In this document: positions 1-5,779 of the stretch, one piece after another | How positions within the stretch are numbered: position 1 is the stretch's first letter | How the letters are laid out: the number at the start of each line of letters is the position of its first letter | DNA from: CAZPAV01 sp964584755 | GTDB taxonomy: Bacteria; Actinomycetota; Acidimicrobiia; Spongiisociales; UBA5794 | Direction: 5' to 3' | DNA length: 12,808 nt | Assembly (NCBI GenBank): GCA_964584755.1 | Contig: CAZPAV010000059.1 | Coordinates: 1 to 12,808 of the forward strand | Position numbers and translations under genes: made by a program | Notes under the pieces: model-generated | The model's input: only the letters and a program-made list of their open reading frames with translations | What the model was told of the DNA's origin: nothing | Databases searched by the model: none

Positions 1-1293
1 CTCGCGAGCCGTGACCTCGGCGGCGGCGGCGGCCCGCTCGGCCGCGTCCTCGGGGCGGGCGGCCGGGGCGCAGACGTCCCGGCACGGATCCGGACCGACC
101 GAGGCGCCGGGGAGCCCTTCCCCCGGTGCGGGCCGCCGCCCTTCCGGCCGGCTCCGCCGTCGCGCCCGTACCCGGAGAGCCCCGGCCAGGAGCCCGAGGA
201 GGAGGAGGAGAGCCGCCACCGGCCACCACCACCACGACACCGGTCCGGGTGCTCCGGGTGCCGCGGCGGCCGGGGGGATCGTGCCCGGTTCCGGGGTGAC
301 CATGGTCGAGGACGTCGGGGACGGTTCCTCCGGGGGCGGGGCCGCCGAGCCGGGTGACGTTGCGGTGGTCGCGCTCCCGGGCGCCGAGGTGCCGCTCGCC
401 GTCGTCGTGGTGGATGGGGGCGCCGCCGGCGGCAACCATCGGGCGCCTCGCTCCCCCGGGATCACCATCGCCGCCGGGTTCTCGAACGGGAGGGTGTACA
501 GGAGGGTTCCGTCCACGGGATGCACGACGTGGACTCCGGTGGCGTCCGAGACGGCCAGCAACCCGTTGGGGAGGAGGACCACCCCGACCGGCCCGTCGAA
601 GCCCTCCACCAGCGTGGGAGGTGCGCCGTCGAGCGGCCAGCAGGAGACCCGATTCGCCTCGTACTCGGGGATGCACACCCCGGACTCGGGAGCGAAGTCG
701 GGATGGCCACCGCCTGCCAGCGCGTCGGTGAACGGTGCGAACCCGCCGGACTCGAGGTCGAAGAGCAACCCGAAGCCGTTCCAGGTGGCGACGGCGAGGA
801 GCTGCTGCGGTGGTGTGCCCTCTCCGGTGGAGAAGACGACCATGCCGGTCGGTGCGCTCGCGAGCTGCGCCAGGCGCCGCGCCTCGCCGTCGCGGAGGTC
901 GAGCTCCCAGACGCCCTGGTCGCCGAAGGTGGTGTAGAGCAGCGTGTCGTCGTCGAGGAAGGCCACTCCTTCGGGGAAGTCGAGACCGCCGGCGAGTGGT
1001 CGGGCTGTGCGATCGGGGGTGACGCCCACCAGCGTCCCCTCGCCGGAGGCGTCTCCGGCCTCGACCACCACCAGCAACGATCCGTCCGGGGACAGGGCGA
1101 GACCTCGCGGGTTGGTGAGGTCGGCGACGATGGGGACCGATACCGAGTCGGCGGTGACGTAGGTGACGGTGCCGGCCTCCTGGTCGACGACCATCACCGG
1201 CTCCGTGGTCTGGGCCGAGGCGGGCGCGAGAGACAGCAGCGTCGCGACGCCCACCGGCAGGGCCCAGCCCCGCCTGCGATGGCGAATGCCCAT
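1..1293 (-). CDS. Secreted beta-propeller-like protein with C-terminal membrane anchor (3' end outside window)
   Basis: This is an open frame from ATG at 1293 down to base 1 with no stop, about 430 residues, so the C-terminus is missing. A purine-rich Shine-Dalgarno (GGAGGGAGGCGGAG) lies just upstream of the ATG. Residues 1-27 form a Sec signal peptide: Arg-rich start, hydrophobic core, cleavage after ASA. Residues 28-285 hold blade-like repeats such as NPRGLALSPDGSLLVV, DFPEGVAFLDDDTLLYTT and GPVGVVLLPNGLLAVSD, which resemble NHL/SMP-30-like six-bladed propellers. A Thr/Ser/Pro/Ala-rich stalk follows (about 288-350), then one membrane helix (about 354-372), a basic stop-transfer stretch and an Ala/Glu-rich, probably cytoplasmic tail. 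Propeller residues suggest ligand or sugar binding, but no catalytic site is identifiable. The gene lies outside the att site at 1586, so it is probably host chromosome rather than cargo. Fold confidence is moderate; function is unknown. Confidence 0.8.
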   Translation of the reverse strand, partial: MGIRHRRRGWALPVGVATLLSLAPASAQTTEPVMVVDQEAGTVTYVTADSVSVPIVADLTNPRGLALSPDGSLLVVVEAGDASGEGTLVGVTPDRTARPLAGGLDFPEGVAFLDDDTLLYTTFGDQGVWELDLRDGEARRLAQLASAPTGMVVFSTGEGTPPQQLLAVATWNGFGLLFDLESGGFAPFTDALAGGGHPDFAPESGVCIPEYEANRVSCWPLDGAPPTLVEGFDGPVGVVLLPNGLLAVSDATGVHVVHPVDGTLLYTLPFENPAAMVIPGERGARWLPPAAPPSTTTTASGTSAPGSATTATSPGSAAPPPEEPSPTSSTMVTPEPGTIPPAAAAPGAPGPVSWWWWPVAALLLLLGLLAGALRVRARRRSRPEGRRPAPGEGLPGASVGPDPCRDVCAPAARPEDAAERAAAAAEVTARE

Positions 1294-1523
1294 CTCCGCC
1301 TCCCTCCGGCCCGACCCTACACGGCCCTCGGGAGGGAAGGCGGCCCCCTGGAAGGGGTTCACGGTCGCGGGGGTCGCCCGGCGGAGGAGCCGGCCTTCCG
1401 TCGGTTTCCGTCCCGGCGGGGGCGGTGCGAGCAGATTCGCGTGCCGGTCTCGCGAGGATCGCCACGCGGCCGCCGGAGAGCGCCCCGCCCGCAGACTCCT
1501 TCCGGTCGCCGCCGACACGGGAC

Positions 1524-1539
1524 TTCGAGCCTTCTCGAA
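1524..1539 (-). terminator. Possible transcription-termination hairpin downstream of the tRNA-Pro end
   Basis: TTCGAG-CCTT-CTCGAA is a perfect 6-bp inverted repeat with a 4-base loop. It can be extended by three G:C pairs after a 2x2 mismatch. It lies about 45 bases beyond the 3' end of the tRNA remnant on the minus strand, where a tRNA terminator would be expected. No clear U-tract follows, so this is tentative. The rest of 1294-1585 shows no convincing gene; it contains the upstream region of the minus-strand propeller gene. Confidence 0.3.
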
Positions 1540-1585
1540 CCCCCCACGCAGGGAGGGATCCCCTTGCAGAACGACCGGCTCCGGG

Positions 1586-1630
1586 TGGTCGGGCTGGCCG
1601 GATTCGAACCGGCGACCTCTTGACCCCCAG
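1586..1630 (-). other. 3' half of tRNA-Pro(GGG): probable att site of an integrated element
   Basis: Read on the minus strand, this stretch is the 3' part of a tRNA. It has anticodon loop CTGGGGG (anticodon GGG), anticodon 3' stem TCAAG, variable AGGTC, T-arm GCCGG-TTCGAAT-CCGGC with a perfect 5-bp stem, acceptor strand CAGCCCG, discriminator A and encoded CCA. The matching 5' half is absent: the CTTGA strand needed to pair with TCAAG should lie at 1631-1635, but the plus strand reads ATAGG there. Resemblance to a tRNA stops at the 5' edge of the anticodon loop. Tyrosine recombinases commonly integrate into tRNA genes between the anticodon or T loop and the 3' end, leaving an intact tRNA at one end of the element and a 3' copy at the other. 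Orientation puts the element to the right, with the intact tRNA-Pro beyond the window. Confidence 0.8.
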
Positions 1631-1714
1631 ATAGGAACAGGGGGTGTTGCCAGCATGGGAGAATCGGCGAAAACCGTTGCGGCGCTTGGGTTTCTCGCCC
1701 TCATCGCCTTTCAG

Positions 1715-1760
1715 CGTTTTTCGCCGTTTTTCGATCTCTCGCGGACTCTTCGCGGACTCT
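1715..1760. repeat. Tandem short direct repeats just inside the att boundary
   Basis: CGTTTTTCG occurs at 1715-1723 and 1725-1733, and TCGCGGACTCT occurs as a perfect head-to-tail pair at 1739-1749 and 1750-1760. Short repeats spaced by one turn of DNA next to an att core are typical of arm-type integrase or excisionase binding sites. That role is inferred from position only. The rest of 1631-1832 holds no convincing gene. Confidence 0.5.
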
Positions 1761-1832
1761 TGGTTCGGAGAGGTGCATGTCCGCTGGCGAGGGCCGGCGC
1801 GAGACGGGGCCGGAAGCGCGGACCTGTGGAGG

Positions 1833-1932
1833 NNNNNNNNNNNNNNNNNNNNNNNNNNNNNNNNNNNNNNNNNNNNNNNNNNNNNNNNNNNNNNNNNNNN
1901 NNNNNNNNNNNNNNNNNNNNNNNNNNNNNNNN
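1833..1932. other. Assembly gap of 100 N flanked by a 12-bp duplication
   Basis: Exactly 100 N separate two identical copies of GACCTGTGGAGG (1821-1832 and 1933-1944). A fixed-size gap with the same 12 bases on each side suggests that two contig ends overlap by 12 bp and were scaffolded without being merged. The true sequence may simply read once through the 12-mer, with no missing bases. The right copy supplies the GGAGG ribosome-binding site of the next gene. Confidence 0.85.
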
Positions 1933-1950
1933 GACCTGTGGAGGTTCATC

Positions 1951-2493
1951 ATGCGTTGGTTGGTGTTCGGACTCGTGGTGACGATGGTTCTGGGTGTCGT
2001 GGCAGCGGCGGGAGCGGCGGCGGATCCGCTGGCGGAATCCCACTGCGTGGTTCGGGTCGTGGACGAGCTTCCCTCCGGCGAGTTGGTCACCACGTCTCCG
2101 GAGTGTTATTCGACGCTGGCAGCGGCGGTGACGGCGGCTGCCGGCGGGAGATATCGGGCACCGGCGGGTCTTTCGGGACGGGACCTGTTCCTCGATCCTT
2201 CGGTCGGGGCGTCCGTGGCCTCGTTCACGTTGGGGATCCACTTCGACGGCCGGTACGGCACGGGCAGTTCCATCTCGGTGGTGGGCTCCTCCTGCACCGG
2301 GGGATGGTGGAACACCGGAGCGGTGTGGGCGAACCGGATCTCGTCGTCGTGGAACGGCTGCTACCGCTTGCGCCATCACGACTTGCCGAACCGCTCCGGA
2401 TCACGCGTGGACACGGTCGGTTCGCAGGCGACCCACACGCTGCCATCGTGGATGGACAACCGCACCGAGTCGGTTTCGTATTGGGGAAGCTGA
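1951..2493 (+). CDS. Small exported protein with four cysteines (unrecognised; crystallin-like pattern)
   Basis: The protein has 180 residues. The start is ATG 1951, preceded by GTGGAGG with a 6-base spacer. Residues 1-24 form a Sec signal peptide ending near AAGAAA. The mature part has Cys32, Cys52, Cys115 and Cys137, enough for two disulfides, which fits an extracytoplasmic location. The C-terminal half (about 92-178) is rich in Gly, Ser, Trp and Tyr, with blocks such as GIHFDG, TGSSISVVGSSC, WANRISSSWNGC and a closing NRTESVSYW. This pattern is reminiscent of small Greek-key (beta/gamma-crystallin-like) exported proteins of actinobacteria, but I cannot assign a family with confidence. It lies just upstream of, and probably transcribed separately from, the sigma factor gene. 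Function unknown. Its promoter would fall in or before the assembly gap. Confidence 0.8.
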   Translation: MRWLVFGLVVTMVLGVVAAAGAAADPLAESHCVVRVVDELPSGELVTTSPECYSTLAAAVTAAAGGRYRAPAGLSGRDLFLDPSVGASVASFTLGIHFDGRYGTGSSISVVGSSCTGGWWNTGAVWANRISSSWNGCYRLRHHDLPNRSGSRVDTVGSQATHTLPSWMDNRTESVSYWGS

Positions 2494-2512
2494 CGACGTT
2501 GCTCCGCGACGT
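2485..2512 (+). promoter_or_regulatory. Putative ECF-type promoter of the sigma factor gene
   Basis: GGAAGC (2485-2490), a 16-base spacer, then CGACGT (2507-2512). The -35-like element and the spacing match the two stronger blocks at 4084 and 8843, and GGAAC-type -35 boxes are characteristic of ECF promoters. It overlaps the end of the upstream gene. Transcription would begin about 6-8 bases before the GTG at 2527, giving an almost leaderless mRNA. That fits the absence of a Shine-Dalgarno there and suggests autoregulation. Confidence 0.45.
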
Positions 2513-2526
2513 GTCATCCTGACCGT

Positions 2527-3096
2527 GTGGACGACGTGATGGGCGATGCGGAGGTGATCGAAGCCTCGTGGCGGGATCCAGAGCGATTCGGGGAGCTCTT
2601 CGACCGCTACTACGAGATGATCTTCCGGTATGCGGTCCGAGCCGTGGGGCAGAGCGATGGTGCGGATGTCGCCGCGGAGGTGTTCACACTGGCATTCGAA
2701 TCCCGCAGGAGGTTCGATCCTGCCTACCCGTCGGCAGGGCCCTGGCTGTTCGGGATCGCCGCCAACGTCGTCGGCGAGGTTCTGAGACGCAGATTCCGGA
2801 GGAGCCGGGCAACCGGGCGGGTCTCCGCGCCGGGGTACGAGCCGGACACGGCCGACGCGGTGGCGGATCGGGTCGACGCCCAACGCACCCGGCCGCTCCT
2901 CGCTGCCGCGTTGGGGTCGCTGCGGCCCGAGGAGCTCGACGTCCTCCTGCTCGCCGCGTTCGGGGAGCTCTCCTACCCCGAGATCGCTGCCGCCCTCGGG
3001 ATCCCGATCGGCACCGTGCGATCGCGACTTCACCGAGCCCGTCAGAAGCTACGGAACCAGATCGAGCCCATCGACGAATCAACAGATGATGACTGA
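2527..3096 (+). CDS. ECF-type RNA polymerase sigma factor (sigma-70 family)
   Basis: The protein has 189 residues, a normal ECF length. Region 2 spans about residues 20-90, with FGELFDRYYEMIFRYA at the start and GPWLFGIAANVVGEVLRRRF as the region 2.3/2.4-like helix. A short acidic linker follows (about 103-118). Region 4 (about 125-177) contains the helix-turn-helix LSYPEIAAALGIPIGTVRSR and ends in LHRARQKLR. It recruits core RNA polymerase to a limited set of promoters, probably the GGAAC-type blocks noted here. No ribosome-binding site precedes GTG 2527. Other in-frame starts are GTG 2536 and ATG 2539, and a near-leaderless mRNA would explain the lack. Its 3' end overlaps the next gene by 11 bases, the usual arrangement for a sigma factor and its membrane-bound partner. 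Family assignment is secure; the target genes are inferred. Confidence 0.95.
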   Translation: MDDVMGDAEVIEASWRDPERFGELFDRYYEMIFRYAVRAVGQSDGADVAAEVFTLAFESRRRFDPAYPSAGPWLFGIAANVVGEVLRRRFRRSRATGRVSAPGYEPDTADAVADRVDAQRTRPLLAAALGSLRPEELDVLLLAAFGELSYPEIAAALGIPIGTVRSRLHRARQKLRNQIEPIDESTDDD

Positions 3097-4072
3097 TCGC
3101 GACGACATCCTCGAGTGCCTCCGAGGCGAAGCCGGCGATCCCGTCCCCACCGACGAGGAGCGCCGGGTCGCCCGAACGCGTCTCGACGTCGCGATCGCCG
3201 CCGAGCGCCGCCGACGTCGCCGTACCAAGCGTCTCCGATGGCTCGCTGCCACGGCCGCGCTCGCTGCCGCCGTCGCCGGCGGCCTCTGGCTCCTCGGCGT
3301 CGGCCGGACCCCGGCGGTCGCTTCCCTCGAGGAGATCGCCCGTGCGGCCCGCCAGGCGGGACCCCTCGACGTGCCCGAAGGAGCGTTCCTGTACGTCCGC
3401 GCCGAGGAGACGTCCCTGACCGTGCGACCGGGCAGCGAGTTCGGCCTCGACGTCGACTGGGTCCCCTACCTGCTGCCCACCACGACCGAAACCTGGACCG
3501 GACCCGCGGGAAGGTTCGTTCAGATCCGAACCGCCGTCGGCACGCCACGGTTCTTCGACCCCACGACCGAGGCCGCGTACCGCGCCGCTGGTGGAGCCGA
3601 CGCCGATCGGGTCGGCCAGACCGCCACAGAACGGTTCACCGACGTCACTGGCCCGTACGATGACATCGCATGGTCAACCGACGCTGAGACCCTCGTGACC
3701 CAGATCGACACCGTCACCGGATCCGAAGACCAGCAACGGCCGGCACGGGAACGTCGCCTCGACGTCGTCCTCGACCTGCTCCGGGATCCCCGTACCGACC
3801 CCGGGCTGCGAGGCGCCCTCATCGAGACGCTCGCCCTCCTCGGCCCCGACGAGGTCGCACCGGAACCCAACGGTTCCACCACCCTCACCTTCCTCGCCAC
3901 CGGCAAGCGGCCCGTCCGCATCCAGGTCACGATCACCCCCAACGGATGGCCGGCCGGAGAACTCCACACCCTGCTGGCCGACGACACCGAACTCGGCGTC
4001 CCCGCCGGAACCGTCATCTACGAATCCCACCGCACCCCGCCCGAACTCGCCGATCAGCTCCCCGAACCGTGA
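3086..4072 (+). CDS. CU044_5270-like single-pass membrane protein, putative sigma-factor partner
   Basis: The protein has 328 residues. ATG 3086 is followed at once by ATG 3089; either overlaps the end of the sigma gene, so translation is probably coupled. The layout is a charged N-terminus (1-49, with six Arg in a row from about 41), one membrane helix (about 50-71) and a large extracytoplasmic domain. That domain has the family-like stretches GAFLYVRAEET, WTGPAGRFVQIRTAVGTPRF and LLRDPRTDPGLRGALIETLALL. Proteins of this type are habitually encoded next to ECF sigma factors in actinobacteria and are presumed to regulate them from the membrane. No classical zinc-binding anti-sigma motif (HxxxCxxC) is present, so the mechanism is open. 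A decayed second copy lies at 8643-8837. Assignment rests on architecture and remembered family patterns. Confidence 0.85.
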   Translation: MMTDRDDILECLRGEAGDPVPTDEERRVARTRLDVAIAAERRRRRRTKRLRWLAATAALAAAVAGGLWLLGVGRTPAVASLEEIARAARQAGPLDVPEGAFLYVRAEETSLTVRPGSEFGLDVDWVPYLLPTTTETWTGPAGRFVQIRTAVGTPRFFDPTTEAAYRAAGGADADRVGQTATERFTDVTGPYDDIAWSTDAETLVTQIDTVTGSEDQQRPARERRLDVVLDLLRDPRTDPGLRGALIETLALLGPDEVAPEPNGSTTLTFLATGKRPVRIQVTITPNGWPAGELHTLLADDTELGVPAGTVIYESHRTPPELADQLPEP

Positions 4073-4083
4073 ACCGGACCCGG

Positions 4084-4111
4084 GGAACCGAATCGGCCCT
4101 TCCGACGAATC
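4084..4111 (+). promoter_or_regulatory. Putative ECF promoter A (exporter operon)
   Basis: GGAACC (4084-4089), a 16-base spacer and CGAATC (4106-4111), followed by ATCAG. The same motif, spacing and about 60 bases of flanking sequence recur at 8843-8870, running into a matching start codon. The GGAACC -35 box with a 16-base spacer is typical of ECF sigma promoters. It lies right after the sigma/partner pair and ahead of a run of closely spaced plus-strand genes (4142-8624), which it probably transcribes as one unit. Confidence 0.65.
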
Positions 4112-4141
4112 ATCAGTAGGGGACCCGAGAAGAGGAAGGCC

Positions 4142-4327
4142 ATGGATCGACGAGAACCGCGCTCGAGTGTCGGTTCGCCGGCAGGCGTACCGAGGGCTCG
4201 GGCGACGGCGTGGGGCTGGGGGGCGCCGCGGCGGGCCTGGCCGCGACAAGAGGGGGTGGTACCCACGAGCGATCGGAGCTGGAGACGGATCGTGAGAGCG
4301 GAAAGGAGCACATGCAGTGCATCATGA
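4142..4327 (+). CDS. Short leader ORF A (61 aa), overlapping the next start
   Basis: ATG 4142 follows a strong AGAGGAAGG ribosome-binding site. The first codons (MDRRE) parallel the leader at 8902 (MNRHA), and the start contexts ATGGATCGAC and ATGAATCGAC are conserved. The rest is Arg/Trp-rich and does not resemble any protein I know. The stop at 4325 lies inside the following gene, which starts at GTG 4317, so ribosomes finishing this ORF could reinitiate there. Duplication of promoter, ribosome-binding site and start argues that it is translated. The peptide itself may not matter, because the two leaders differ in length and sequence after five codons. Confidence 0.45.
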   Translation: MDRREPRSSVGSPAGVPRARATAWGWGAPRRAWPRQEGVVPTSDRSWRRIVRAERSTCSAS

Positions 4328-4772
4328 AGACGACGCACAGCGAAGCCTGGCGCTCGGGCTCGTTCTCGTCGTTCTCGCGTCGTTCCTGGTCGTTGTCGTC
4401 GTTGCTTCCCGGGCCGATGCCGCAGTTTGCGATGTGGACTTTGCGTATGACTGCACGAACCCGGACACGGTGTGCACGTCGCCAGCGGCGGTCACGTTCG
4501 ATACGACCAGCACCCCGGGTGGGATTCTGCAAGGGAGGTACCGGGGTGGTTCCTGTCGGACAGTGTGGGCGCGGGTCGGGTCCGACCGCAATGCGCTCTT
4601 CGATTACCTCTACGCGCTCCGACAACCCGGGTATCCGGCGGGTGACACCCGTGGGATCAACAACATCGCGAGCGGGAACATCTGGTCAGTGCAGCTCTAC
4701 GACGCCAACATGACGACGAGGGCCTGGATGCAACTCGACAACGGCTGGCTGTACTCGACGATCGCGTACTGA
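4317..4772 (+). CDS. Exported DUF2690-like protein
   Basis: The protein has 151 residues. GTG 4317 is chosen because only this frame gives a signal peptide, and AAGGAG lies 8 bases upstream. Residues 9-36 form a long hydrophobic signal (cleavage near ADA|AVC). The mature part contains Cys38, Cys46, Cys53 and Cys80. The stretch LQGRYRGGSCRTVWARVGSD resembles the core of DUF2690 proteins (RYS..C.A.WARI pattern), which are exported proteins of unknown function. The C-terminus (NIWSVQLYDANMTTRAWMQLDNGW) looks like beta strands. It overlaps leader A and lies 51 bases before the lipoprotein gene, so it is probably the first full gene of the exporter operon. Function unknown; the family call is from memory of the motif. 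Confidence 0.75.
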   Translation: MHHEDDAQRSLALGLVLVVLASFLVVVVVASRADAAVCDVDFAYDCTNPDTVCTSPAAVTFDTTSTPGGILQGRYRGGSCRTVWARVGSDRNALFDYLYALRQPGYPAGDTRGINNIASGNIWSVQLYDANMTTRAWMQLDNGWLYSTIAY

Positions 4773-4823
4773 TCGCCCCGTGCAGATCGAACAGGTGAAG
4801 ACCGAAGGAAGGACACGATCGAC

Positions 4824-5756
4824 ATGGCAACGGCAACGGACTCTGCCTCTCGGGAGGACCTGCGGCTGTGGCTGGTAGCCGTCGGATTCGGATTGTTGCT
4901 CGCGGGGTGCGGGGTCGCAGCGGCAGAGGTGAACCCGGGTCACGGCATACCGAACGCACCGTCGACATCGGTGACAGCCGCCGGTACTTCACCGGAGCCG
5001 CTGCCCGCGGATGCGCTCGTCTCCCCGGTTGCCGAGTTCCTCAACGGACCCGGTGACGATCTGACGACGCTACGGGCGATCCACGAGGGAACCGCACGGT
5101 GCATGCAGGATCTGGGTTGGGACTACATCGCCCCGGACGTGGCGCAGTTGGATCACACCAAACCACCATCCACTCTCGGTGCGCTGGAGACCTGGACCGC
5201 CGCCTACGGCTACGGCATCACAACTCAGCCGGATCAGAGCAGCCCCATCAGAGCAGGGATCGACGCCCAGGCGGCGTATCAGGAGCAGCTCGACCCCGAA
5301 ACGCGAGCCCGGTACTTGTCCGATCTGTACGGACCCGACGGGACCGACGAGAGTGCGCCGGTCGGGGCGGACCGGCCGGGTTGTGCAGCCCAGGCAGAAC
5401 ATGACGCGTACGCCCCCGTACCCGCAGCCAACGCGGCACTCCTCGACGTGCTCGCTCAGAAACTGCGAGAGATGTGGGCCCGCGACGAGTACCTTGCCGC
5501 GGTCGACCGATGGCGCTCCTGCATGCAGGAGCGGGGCTTCGACTTCTCCGATCCGGCCGAGGCGAAACAGTCCGTCCTCGACCGTTTCGGCACCGGAGCC
5601 GTGAACGAGCTCCAAGACTACGAACGGCGCGTCGCGACCGCGGATCTCGCCTGCGCCGAGTCGACACTGCTACCGGTGACCATCCCGCTCGAGGCGGCGG
5701 TGGTGGAAGAACTCGTCGCCCAGTTCCCCCAATACACGGCAGCCGTGAGCCGCTGA
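4824..5756 (+). CDS. Putative lipoprotein with duplicated CMQ-x-x-G motif
   Basis: The protein has 310 residues. Residues 12-29 form a lipoprotein signal with lipobox LAGC (Cys29 would be lipidated), placing it on the outer face of the membrane. A linker rich in Pro, Ser and Thr (about 38-62) precedes the mature domain. This contains two related blocks: RCMQDLGWDY (Cys93) and SCMQERGFDF (Cys233), each followed later by a second cysteine (Cys187 in GCAAQAE, Cys277 in ACAES). That suggests an internal duplication with one disulfide per half. A GAAGGAAGG ribosome-binding site lies 12-20 bases before ATG 4824, rather far. It ends 23 bases before the ABC ATPase gene, so it may be an extracellular partner of the transporter. 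No family recognised. Confidence 0.85.
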   Translation: MATATDSASREDLRLWLVAVGFGLLLAGCGVAAAEVNPGHGIPNAPSTSVTAAGTSPEPLPADALVSPVAEFLNGPGDDLTTLRAIHEGTARCMQDLGWDYIAPDVAQLDHTKPPSTLGALETWTAAYGYGITTQPDQSSPIRAGIDAQAAYQEQLDPETRARYLSDLYGPDGTDESAPVGADRPGCAAQAEHDAYAPVPAANAALLDVLAQKLREMWARDEYLAAVDRWRSCMQERGFDFSDPAEAKQSVLDRFGTGAVNELQDYERRVATADLACAESTLLPVTIPLEAAVVEELVAQFPQYTAAVSR

Positions 5757-5779
5757 CCTCAGCCGCCGTACGTCGCGCC

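Noticed and set aside
520..1623. Long plus-strand open frames over 11-1623
   Set aside because: They are opposite-strand shadows of the minus-strand propeller gene, which has the signal peptide, ribosome-binding site and domain pattern. The end of the 520-1623 frame (GLAGFEPATS) is the well-known spurious translation of a tRNA T-arm region.
1586..1660. A complete tRNA gene on the minus strand
   Set aside because: The 3' half is perfect, but no D-arm, no 5' anticodon stem and no matching 5' acceptor strand (CGGGCTG expected) is found in the bases above 1630.
1777..2493. Plus-strand frame read through the N run into the exported protein gene
   Set aside because: The part before 1951 is translated through unknown bases. 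The signal peptide and ribosome-binding site fix the start at 1951.
4210..4713. Frame with ATG 4312 just after AAGGAG, as an alternative to GTG 4317
   Set aside because: Its product is a Ser/Arg-rich shadow without signal peptide, whereas the GTG 4317 frame gives a clear signal peptide and a DUF2690-like domain.
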